Source of the DNA: Candidatus Manganitrophus noduliformans
GTDB lineage: Bacteria > Nitrospirota > Nitrospiria > SBBL01 > Manganitrophaceae
Assembly (NCBI RefSeq): GCF_012184425.1
Contig: NZ_VTOW01000001.1
Location: 1,116,001-1,180,000 of the forward strand
Length of the DNA: 64,000 nt
Reading direction: 5' to 3'
The notes beneath the pieces were generated by a model that was not told where the DNA came from, made no database searches, and was given only the letters and a program-made list of their open reading frames with translations. This document shows positions 31,144 to 37,513 of the stretch, piece by piece. Position numbers and translations under genes: made by a program. Numbering within the stretch: the first letter of the stretch is position 1; every line of letters begins with the position of its first letter.

Positions 31144-31361
31144 TCCAAAAATCCAAAGTTCGGGCCTACATCCGCGAGAAGGGCTATCGTCTCTCCGCCG
31201 ACGTCCTGCCGGCGCTGAAAGATTCCGTCCAAATCATTCTCGCAGGGGCCATGGTCTACACAAAGCCTCAGAAGACCCTCCACGGGAAAGAGATCCTCAT
31301 GGCCGTCAGCCGGGAATCTCTTCTTCCGAGAAAGGAATCTCATGACAGAAGAAAAAAATAG
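31140..31361 (+). CDS. Histone-fold protein (Bd0055-like)
   Basis: A 73-residue protein whose first 52 residues fit one histone fold: a short helix 'KVRAYIREKG', loop 1 with 'YRLSADVLPAL', a long helix 'KDSVQIILAGAMVYTK', and loop 2 'QKTLHGKEIL' with the basic-Thr pattern. The run and spacing resemble the bacterial histone Bd0055 and related single-fold proteins, which bind DNA as dimers. The tail is basic ('RKESHDRRKK'). It is coupled to both neighbours by overlaps. The assignment is by motif only and the fold needs prediction. Confidence 0.55.
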   Translation: MIQKSKVRAYIREKGYRLSADVLPALKDSVQIILAGAMVYTKPQKTLHGKEILMAVSRESLLPRKESHDRRKK

Positions 31362-31752
31362 AAAACAGAGGCTTCACGAAGCCATCCGAAACGCCAAAGG
31401 GAAGCAGACCAAGCACAGGTTTTTAGCCATTGCCGTAACCGACCAGAGTGTCGAGATCCTCTCGTGCGCCGCAGGAGGGGCCTATCTGGAACTGCACGAT
31501 TACTCCACGGGTTCGGTTTCATTGGATGAAGAGGCAATTACACGGGATCTGGAGGAGTGGTTCCCGATCCTCTTGGCGAAGCAAGAAGAGAAGTATCGAT
31601 GCCCAGTATGCAGCGATGAAAAAAATGGCCTTTTCGGCCTTATCACCTGCCTCAATGACAATCACGATTACACTCGGACCCAGGTCGCCGACGTCATCCG
31701 GCCGATCGAGGAGGCGTGGGAGGCGGAAAGGAGTGTCCAGAGAGAGATATGA
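31342..31752 (+). CDS. Hypothetical protein with CxxC
   Basis: A 136-residue protein. The first 40 residues are basic ('RLHEAIRNAKGKQTKHRF'), then a beta-rich part, and near residue 85 a 'RCPVCSDEKNG' pair suggests zinc. It overlaps the histone-fold gene by 20 nt and the next gene by 4 nt. No family is recognised. Confidence 0.55.
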   Translation: MTEEKNRKQRLHEAIRNAKGKQTKHRFLAIAVTDQSVEILSCAAGGAYLELHDYSTGSVSLDEEAITRDLEEWFPILLAKQEEKYRCPVCSDEKNGLFGLITCLNDNHDYTRTQVADVIRPIEEAWEAERSVQREI

Positions 31753-31958
31753 AACTGACAAAACGGGAAACCGCCACGGTGTTGGCGGCGCTGAGGAATT
31801 GGCAGCAGGATGTACAGGAAGGGGGTTTTGTACCCAAAGAGGACTTCCCCTATCACTTCGAATCGGACGAACCGTTAAAAACCGAAGAGATCGACGCGTT
31901 GTGTGAGAAAATCAACTGCGATGACATTTCCACGGAATCGCTCGAAAATGGGTTGTGA
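31749..31958 (+). CDS. Small acidic hypothetical protein
   Basis: A 69-residue protein with an N-terminal helix ('LTKRETATVLAALRNWQQD') and an acidic C-terminus. It overlaps the preceding gene by 4 nt (ATGA). The 146 nt after the stop hold no supported feature. No family is recognised. Confidence 0.5.
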   Translation: MKLTKRETATVLAALRNWQQDVQEGGFVPKEDFPYHFESDEPLKTEEIDALCEKINCDDISTESLENGL

Positions 31959-32104
31959 GGAAGCTGGTGGAGGCCACTGGCAATCTTTCTCTTGCGTTGC
32001 GCCATATCAATTATTGGAAACCGCCGATCAGAAATTAGGGAAAAGGCTCTTCGCAAGACCAGGAGAGAATAGTCGCGCCTCGTCCAGCTCAAAACCATGA
32101 GGAG

Positions 32105-32419
32105 ATGATGAAAAATAATGATCCGAAGATCATTGTGGATCCGATCGTCTATGCCAAAAAACCAGCCCGGTATAAGGCTGTCGCTGAACCGGCCGGAGAT
32201 GGACCTGTCCTGAGCGCCGTCGAAGGAGACGCCTACCGGGAACTTCGGGTTGGCTTTTTCGATGAGAAAGGGAAGTGTGTGGCAGACGCCTATTTTACCG
32301 TCGATTCTGATACCGGCAAGCCGAGGATTCTGATCACCACCGACGGCGATGGAGACGGCGATCCGGCGATTGAAGTCTTTCCTTTACGATCTGGCGAAGC
32401 AGTCGTCAAATACTACTGA
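32105..32419 (+). CDS. Hypothetical protein upstream of PRTRC E
   Basis: A 104-residue beta-rich protein with a Pro/Lys N-terminus and 'RELRVGFFDEKGKCVADAYF', then 'GKPRILITTDGDGD', near the middle. Two adjacent ATGs follow TGAGGAG; the start could be either. An inverted repeat separates it from PRTRC E. No family is recognised. Like other PRTRC-adjacent small genes, it may be cassette-specific. Confidence 0.5.
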   Translation: MMKNNDPKIIVDPIVYAKKPARYKAVAEPAGDGPVLSAVEGDAYRELRVGFFDEKGKCVADAYFTVDSDTGKPRILITTDGDGDGDPAIEVFPLRSGEAVVKYY

Positions 32420-32438
32420 GGGATTTTGAATTAAGAAA

Positions 32439-32464
32439 GCCGGAAGAAGAAACATACTTCCGGC
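32439..32464 (+). repeat. Inverted repeat upstream of PRTRC E
   Basis: GCCGGAAG (32439-32446) and CTTCCGGC (32457-32464) around a 10-nt loop, 20 nt before the PRTRC E start. There is no T-run after it, so a regulatory or processing hairpin is as likely as a terminator. Confidence 0.45.
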
Positions 32465-32483
32465 CAAAACGAGGAGGTTCACC

Positions 32484-32966
32484 ATGTTTGATTTTAACAA
32501 GATCGCGAATCTCATCCCGCCCCAGGGAAAAGTGACCTTCACCATTACCACGGGAGAGCGGGGAAAACTGGTTGTGCTCTTCCATCCGATGTATCCGGAG
32601 GTGAAGGAACTCTCCGGGAAGGAGAAGGAGTTGTATGAGCAGGCGCGGGTGCCGCTGGTCTTCAAGGCGACCCCGGAGGAGCTCAACGAAGGGTTTATGT
32701 CGCTGATCGAGCAGAACTACGAGGAAGAGGGGAGGCTGCACCGCGCCTTCTCGGTCAAACGGGAGGCGGTCGGCAAGGCGATCGCAGGGGTTGAGAGGGA
32801 AAAGACCCAAAAGAGAGAATCAAGCCACGAGGAGAAGAGGTCTCAGTCTGATCCGACTCACCCGGATTTTCCACAGTCGGAGGAGCCTCAAAAGGTTGCG
32901 TCATCGATAGAGAAGCAGGAGACCGGCGCTGAAAAAGAGCCTTCGGCTTTCGATCTGTTCGGTTAA
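32484..32966 (+). CDS. PRTRC-system protein E
   Basis: A 160-residue protein. The first 90 residues match the PRTRC-E pattern: a helical start, a beta meander with 'KVTFTITTGERGKLVVLFHP', and 'ARVPLVFKATPEELNEGFMS'. The C-terminal 70 residues are charged and low in complexity. It opens the E-C-F-B-A-ThiF run, with a GAGGAGG site upstream. Its role in the PRTRC complex is not known. Confidence 0.75.
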   Translation: MFDFNKIANLIPPQGKVTFTITTGERGKLVVLFHPMYPEVKELSGKEKELYEQARVPLVFKATPEELNEGFMSLIEQNYEEEGRLHRAFSVKREAVGKAIAGVEREKTQKRESSHEEKRSQSDPTHPDFPQSEEPQKVASSIEKQETGAEKEPSAFDLFG

Positions 32967-32977
32967 TGGAGGAGAGA

Positions 32978-33394
32978 ATGGAAGTTCAAAGAATGGAAAG
33001 GTTTTTCGAATATGGCCAGTTGAGGCTCAGCGATCCGGACCCCGGGATGACGCCGGAGCAGGTGCGCGACTTCTACGCGGCGGTCTACCCGGAACTGGCC
33101 CAGGCGGTCGTAGGGGAGCCGGAACGCCGGGGAGCGACCCAGGTCTACAAGATCACCCGGGCGGTCGGAACCAAGGGGGGCGAGCCATCGCCCCCCCATC
33201 TTCACATGCAGTGTTCCGTCCTGCTCACCGTCGAGCAGTTGGCAGAAATATCGGAAGCAGGTCTTGAGGAAGAGAAAGGAGGAGCATGCCCGCACGACAT
33301 ACTCACGCGGTTTCTGGGAACGATACAACGGGATTCAGAACGAATGCCCCAGGAGGGGCCGCTCCCCGGCCGATTTCTCCCCCTGCTCCATTAA
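32978..33394 (+). CDS. PRTRC-system protein C (prokaryotic ubiquitin-like) with a C-terminal extension
   Basis: A 138-residue protein. Residues 1-68 match the short PRTRC-C family, the prokaryotic ubiquitin-like fold: 'MERFFEYGQLRLSDPDPGMT', then 'VRDFYAAVYPEL', then 'VYKITRAVGTKGG'. Family members usually end at or near 'GTKG'. Here Gly67-Gly68 (33176-33181) is followed by a further 70 residues with no known domain, read in frame into the next gene. Removal of that tail would expose a di-glycine end as in ubiquitin precursors. It lies beside E1-like, E2-like and JAMM genes. I chose the ATG at 32978 behind GGAGGAG. Confidence 0.78.
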   Translation: MEVQRMERFFEYGQLRLSDPDPGMTPEQVRDFYAAVYPELAQAVVGEPERRGATQVYKITRAVGTKGGEPSPPHLHMQCSVLLTVEQLAEISEAGLEEEKGGACPHDILTRFLGTIQRDSERMPQEGPLPGRFLPLLH

Positions 33395-34410
33395 TTCCCC
33401 TTCCAAAGCTCGATCCGATGTTCGCGACGGTCGACTACGCCGACAGCGGCCTTTCCGCCGGCGTCCTTGCCCGGGCGGGCTTGTGGATCTCTCGGGCTCT
33501 TCGCCGGAGCCGCTCCATTATGCCAGGTCCGTGGACCGATTCGATGCGGCCGGATCGGATTCAGGTGGAACTGGAGGCGTGGCTCACAGGGCTGTGCCAT
33601 GATATCCGATCGGAATGCTTCGGTGAAAGCGGACATCGGGTGGAGACCGGAAAATCGATCTCCTCGCGATCGTGCGCGTTGATCGTCACGCATCCGATCG
33701 AATGCAATGCGCTCTTCTGCGATGTTCTCCCTGAGATCGGGCGGGCCGACAAGCGATTGGTGGAGGCGGTGGTGGCCGCCTTGCAGACGCTGGCGTGGGT
33801 GAAGTCGTATTACACCTATGACGACCAGATCGAGCGGTGCCAGGATCTCTATGAGGAATATCTTCACGAAGCGGAAAAGGGGAGCGAAGACGAGAGATAT
33901 TTTCAGGAGAGACTCATGTGGCTTCAGAACGGCATCCCCTCGGCGTACCGGTTTCTCTTCCGGGGGAAAGACAAGCCGGTCTTTCCGGAGTTTCCGCCCC
34001 CTTCCCCGGAAGACTCCTGGTTATACGGATGGCGCCTCTGGGCGGAGGAGGTCTGCCAGATCAGCGCGAAGTGGACCCGGCCCATCCGGGAGGAAGCGGA
34101 GTCTGCGGACCGCTACGACGAGAATTTCTACCCGGAGTATCTTACACCGATCCTCTGGTCCACCTCCGATCTGCTGGTCGAAGCGTTCGAACAGGAAGTG
34201 CAAGGGCTTTATGAGAATTGTCTTGGATCGAAATCGGTCTTTCCGATCAAGAGCGCTCAGCAGGTTTCCGAGGTCCTCGCGGATCTCAGAAATCTTGGAG
34301 AGTGCTTTCGGCTGCATCTGAAAGCGTGCTCTCTGGAGAGGCCTCCGATCGCCCCGAGCAATGGGCGAGCGCCAGAGGAGGGTGAAAATGGCACAGACAC
34401 TTCATCTTAG
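33286..34410 (+). CDS. PRTRC-system protein F
   Basis: A 374-residue protein of the PRTRC-F type. After a Pro-rich leader ('PISPPAPLIPLPKLDP') comes 'MFATVDYADSGLSAGVLARA', the start of the conserved body, with helical repeats afterwards and a 'RDNLGECFRLHLK'-like end ('LRNLGECFRLHLKA'). An AAAGGAGG site lies just before the ATG at 33286, which sits 108 nt inside the extension of protein C in another frame. An ATG at 33418 is a second possible start. The function is unknown; the family occurs only with PRTRC genes. Confidence 0.7.
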   Translation: MPARHTHAVSGNDTTGFRTNAPGGAAPRPISPPAPLIPLPKLDPMFATVDYADSGLSAGVLARAGLWISRALRRSRSIMPGPWTDSMRPDRIQVELEAWLTGLCHDIRSECFGESGHRVETGKSISSRSCALIVTHPIECNALFCDVLPEIGRADKRLVEAVVAALQTLAWVKSYYTYDDQIERCQDLYEEYLHEAEKGSEDERYFQERLMWLQNGIPSAYRFLFRGKDKPVFPEFPPPSPEDSWLYGWRLWAEEVCQISAKWTRPIREEAESADRYDENFYPEYLTPILWSTSDLLVEAFEQEVQGLYENCLGSKSVFPIKSAQQVSEVLADLRNLGECFRLHLKACSLERPPIAPSNGRAPEEGENGTDTSS

Positions 34411-35113
34411 CGCCGCACTGCTCTACTACACGGGAGAAGATCCCCTGCCTGCTGAAGCGATCCATTACTGGCAGATCCATCCGATCGAGATGTCTGAAAA
34501 GGGGATTCCGCTCCTGAGGGAAGGGAGGCCCGTTCAGATGAAAGACCTGGAATCTCTTTGCAAAGCAACCCTGCCGAATCTGATCCAAAACGTCGGATGG
34601 ATCGATCCCGCTTTGCTGGCCTATGGAGCGGGAGTGGAAGGGCCCCTGGTCTTCTTCCGGCCGGAAGTTCGAAGACCCATCTATTTCGGCCGGCAGACGT
34701 CGCTGAAGTCTGGCATGGTTCTATGGCCATCGCTGGTGATGGTGGCATTCTGCCGGAAGCTCTATGTCTTCGCGACGAAGGGCCGCATGCGGCCCACACA
34801 ATCCACCTCGCTTCTGATGGCCCCTTTTCTTAACGTCGACGTCCATCATGAAGTCTGTCTGGGGTCAAGCCGGCTACCGAATGGGTGCAGGCCTCAGAAT
34901 ATGGAGGCCTGGGCCGAAGCGTTTTACGCAAGCGCTTTCACCCACAACAATGCCCCGGATCACCACTTCCTGAAAAAAGGGACGATGGTGGAACTCTGGG
35001 AAGCGCTGCTTTCGGGTAAACTAAAACGCTTTCCATATCACCTTTTGAAACCAGCCGGGATAACTCTCCGGCAGCTTCTACAAAGGATCGGATTGGATGA
35101 ATGCAAAAGATGA
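34388..35113 (+). CDS. PRTRC-system protein B (E2-like)
   Basis: A 241-residue protein matching PRTRC-B, a prokaryotic E2-like family. Residues about 90-170 hold the E2-type core: 'PIYFGRQTSLKSGMVLWPSL' with following strands, then 'LLMAPFLNVDVHHEVCLGSS', in which the Cys after 'HHEV' sits where the E2 catalytic Cys is expected. In the E2 analogy this Cys would carry the ubiquitin-like protein passed on by the ThiF protein. It overlaps both F and A. Whether thiolester chemistry occurs is not known. Confidence 0.72.
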   Translation: MAQTLHLSAALLYYTGEDPLPAEAIHYWQIHPIEMSEKGIPLLREGRPVQMKDLESLCKATLPNLIQNVGWIDPALLAYGAGVEGPLVFFRPEVRRPIYFGRQTSLKSGMVLWPSLVMVAFCRKLYVFATKGRMRPTQSTSLLMAPFLNVDVHHEVCLGSSRLPNGCRPQNMEAWAEAFYASAFTHNNAPDHHFLKKGTMVELWEALLSGKLKRFPYHLLKPAGITLRQLLQRIGLDECKR

Positions 35114-35717
35114 AATTCTTCAAACACGTCTCCCCACGGTGATGGTTCCGGTGTTTGAGCCGTTACCGGTCTTGAAAGCAGGGGAGACGCGGCTGTTGAT
35201 GGCCGAGGACGGTTTGTGGATCGAAGCGGAGGGGGACTTTGGACACTTCCGCCGGCCCCTCTGGAAGAGCCGAAGAAAATTACCCTATGGACAGGTTGAG
35301 ATAGCATCAGAGCTTCGCTGCGGCCCCATCCCACGGAAATTGGTCGAGCGATTCGCCGAGCTGGCCAACGAATGGACCGAATGGGGATGTGAGACCGCAG
35401 CCTGGATCACCTGGGGTCCAAACGTTGGTTGGGAGCTTCTAGAGCCGGAGATTCTGATTCGTGCGGCGGTCTCGGTACGATATACGTGGCCCGATTTAGG
35501 TCCCGATACCGCACTTGTTGTAGACCTTCACAGCCATGGAATCGGATCCGCATTCTTCTCCCCAACCGATGATCAATCCGATCTGGGCTTCCCCCATTAC
35601 TCGTTGGTTTTGGGCCGCTGCGGCAGGGGAAGGCCGCTCACTCAGCTTGATTGCAAGCTGCGGCTCTGTCTTGCGGGCTACTATTTCGACGAGCTGGTCC
35701 CTTGGATCCATACCTGA
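35097..35717 (+). CDS. PRTRC-system protein A (JAMM peptidase-like)
   Basis: A 206-residue protein. Its C-terminal third is a JAB/JAMM domain: 'VVDLHSHGIGSAFFSPTDDQ' fits the HxHx7SxxD metal motif exactly, with an upstream Glu in 'WITWGPNVGWELLEPE'. JAMM peptidases of this kind remove ubiquitin-like proteins from targets or mature their precursors. In this cassette, protein C with its tail after a di-glycine is the obvious candidate substrate. It overlaps B by 17 nt. Confidence 0.78.
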   Translation: MNAKDEILQTRLPTVMVPVFEPLPVLKAGETRLLMAEDGLWIEAEGDFGHFRRPLWKSRRKLPYGQVEIASELRCGPIPRKLVERFAELANEWTEWGCETAAWITWGPNVGWELLEPEILIRAAVSVRYTWPDLGPDTALVVDLHSHGIGSAFFSPTDDQSDLGFPHYSLVLGRCGRGRPLTQLDCKLRLCLAGYYFDELVPWIHT

Positions 35718-35730
35718 TTTGGAGAGACCC

Positions 35731-36531
35731 GTGCGGCATTATGTCGGTTTCAACAACAACTTGCGGCCGGTGGAGATCCATCTGGTCGGCTGCGGGGGGA
35801 CAGGGAGCGCCCTCGCCGTCCGGCTGGCACAGATCAATACCGCGCTGATCTCCCTGGGACATCCAGGGATGAAAGTCACCGTTTATGATCCGGATCTGGT
35901 GAGCGAGGCCAATATCGGCCGGCAGATGTTCTATGCTGCGGACATCGGCCATCCGAAAGCTTCGGTCCTGGTGACTCGGATCAACCAGTGCGCGGGGTTT
36001 TCCTGGGAGGCGGCGCCGATGAGATACTCCCCCAGGGGCGGTCGTTCTCCGAACCTGGTGATCAGCGCGGTCGACACCGGCAAGGCGAGAGTGGAAATCG
36101 CGGAGGTCATCCGGAAGGGAACCGCCTGTTCTAACTGGCTCGATTGTGGGAACAGCCGAAGCCAGGGACAAGTGGTTTTCGGAACCGTGCGCGGGGTGGA
36201 GCAGCCGAAAATAAAAGATGTGATCGGGCGGCTCCCGACGGTGATCGATCTCTACCCGGAGATCAGAGACCCTGCGCGGGAGTGGGATCAGGGGCCTTCG
36301 TGCTCTCTGGCGGAGGCGATCGAGCATCAGGATCTCTTCATCAATCAGTTTGTCGCAATCGAAGCGGCGGAGATGCTCTGGAAGGCCTTTCGATACGGTT
36401 TTCTGGAGTATTCCGCGGCGTATGTCAGTCTCACTCCACGGAGTACCTCGGTTCTTCCGATCGATCCGAAGGCGTGGGAGCGGTTCGGATATCGGACCTT
36501 GCGCAGAAGGAAGAGGAGAGCGGCGGACTGA
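35731..36531 (+). CDS. PRTRC-system ThiF-family (E1-like) protein
   Basis: A 266-residue ThiF/E1 fold protein starting at the GTG behind GGAGAG. The adenylation site is visible: 'IHLVGCGGTGSALAVRLAQI', 'VTVYDPDLVSEANIGRQMF' and 'LVISAVDTGKARVEI'. A Cys in 'NWLDCGNSRSQGQ' lies where E1 proteins place the catalytic or near-catalytic thiol. It would activate the ubiquitin-like protein C by adenylation. It is the last gene of the PRTRC run here. A ParM-like PRTRC protein D was not found in the window. Confidence 0.85.
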   Translation: MRHYVGFNNNLRPVEIHLVGCGGTGSALAVRLAQINTALISLGHPGMKVTVYDPDLVSEANIGRQMFYAADIGHPKASVLVTRINQCAGFSWEAAPMRYSPRGGRSPNLVISAVDTGKARVEIAEVIRKGTACSNWLDCGNSRSQGQVVFGTVRGVEQPKIKDVIGRLPTVIDLYPEIRDPAREWDQGPSCSLAEAIEHQDLFINQFVAIEAAEMLWKAFRYGFLEYSAAYVSLTPRSTSVLPIDPKAWERFGYRTLRRRKRRAAD

Positions 36532-36613
36532 GTGATCATCGACATGGGAGGAGAATTAAAAGATAATTAAATGTGTAAGCGGACAGGCCGTTTGGGTTGA
36601 TTCCCGCGGCGGC

Positions 36614-36651
36614 TTGACTTAACTACGACCGGTCTATATACTGGTCTATAT
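36614..36651 (+). promoter_or_regulatory. Promoter and operator of the Phd-PIN pair
   Basis: TTGACT (36614-36619), a 17-nt spacer and TATACT (36637-36642). GGTCTATAT occurs twice, at 36631-36639 and 36643-36651, as direct repeats over and after the -10. Confidence 0.68.
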
Positions 36652-36675
36652 GAAACGAAATAACGGGGAAAAACC

Positions 36676-36918
36676 ATGAAAAGAGAAATTGGTTCCTACG
36701 AAGCGAAGACGAAGCTTCCAGAGTTGCTGAGGCAGGTCAGGGCAGGAAAGCGTTTCACGATCACAAGTCGGGGGGAAGCCGTCGCGGATCTTGTGCCGAG
36801 CGCTGGGGCGAAGACAAAAGACAAAGCTGCGGCGGTGAGAAAGATGAAGGCGTTCATGCTGGAGAATCCGGTGCGCGGGGTGAACATCAAGGAGCTGATC
36901 GAAGAGGGGCGGGCGTGA
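36676..36918 (+). CDS. Phd/YefM-family antitoxin
   Basis: An 80-residue protein. The first 45 residues are the Phd/YefM DNA-binding domain ('IGSYEAKTKLPELLRQVRAG', then 'FTITSRGEAVADLVP'), and the tail 'NIKELIEEGRA' would bind the toxin. It starts behind a GGGGAAA site and overlaps the PIN gene by 4 nt (GTGA). Its promoter carries direct repeats as operators. Confidence 0.83.
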   Translation: MKREIGSYEAKTKLPELLRQVRAGKRFTITSRGEAVADLVPSAGAKTKDKAAAVRKMKAFMLENPVRGVNIKELIEEGRA

Positions 36919-37340
36919 GGTTCGTCATCGACAATTCCGTTTCGATGCGATGGTTCTTCGGAGACGGCAAGCCGCAGGAGCTCGCCTATGCCACGGAAGC
37001 GCTTGACGCGATGCGGGAGGGAAGCGCGCTTGTCCCGGTCACATGGGGGCTCGAAGTGGCGAATGTCATCGCCCGGGCGGAAGCGAAGGGATGGGTCACC
37101 GAGGCTCGCAGCGAGACCTTCCTCGGGATGCTTGAAGAGGTGGAGATCGAAGTCGATGATGCGACTTTCTCGCATGCGCTGTCGGAGACCCTTCAGTTGT
37201 CCCGGCGTTACCGGCTTTCCGCTTATGACGCCTCCTATCTTGAACTGGCGTTGCGGGAGGGGATCCCTCTGGCGACGCTGGATGAAGATCTGCAGAAGGC
37301 GGCCAAGAAGGCGGGCGTAAAACGATTTGCAAGAAGATAA
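36915..37340 (+). CDS. PIN-domain toxin (VapC-like)
   Basis: A 141-residue PIN-domain toxin starting at GTG. The acidic residues are placed as in VapC: 'FVIDNSVSMRWFF' (Asp), 'WGLEVANVI' (Glu), 'LSAYDASYLELALREGIPLA' (Asp) and 'TLDEDLQKAA' (Asp). It is expected to cleave tRNA or rRNA. It is coupled to the Phd antitoxin by a 4-nt overlap and both share one promoter. The frame is intact. Confidence 0.86.
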   Translation: MRFVIDNSVSMRWFFGDGKPQELAYATEALDAMREGSALVPVTWGLEVANVIARAEAKGWVTEARSETFLGMLEEVEIEVDDATFSHALSETLQLSRRYRLSAYDASYLELALREGIPLATLDEDLQKAAKKAGVKRFARR

Positions 37341-37446
37341 GTGAAAGGCATAACGCTGCAACGCAGATCCGCGAGCGCCTTGCGGTCCTGGAGTCGAGGG
37401 TCGCCACGCTGAGGCATTAAGGTTTAGACGAAAGCAGATTAACGTG

Positions 37447-37491
37447 AAGAGGCCCGGTTTCCCGGAGAGGGAGGCTGGGCCTCTTCCTTTT
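37447..37491 (+). terminator. Terminator before the large helicase gene
   Basis: AAGAGGCCC pairs with GGGCCTCTT across a 21-nt loop that can pair internally, then CCTTTTT. The 37514 start is 23 nt after the T-run. The 37341-37446 stretch upstream has no supported gene. Confidence 0.7.
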
Positions 37492-37513
37492 TCAGACCAT
37501 GATGGAGATATGC

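Noticed and set aside
31903-32100. Open frame between the small acidic gene and the PRTRC E neighbour
   Set aside because: No start signal, low-quality composition, and it overlaps the preceding coupled gene.
35536-35730. Upstream extension of the ThiF reading frame
   Set aside because: The extra 65 codons overlap protein A in another frame, and the ThiF fold starts just after the GTG at 35731, which has its own ribosome site.
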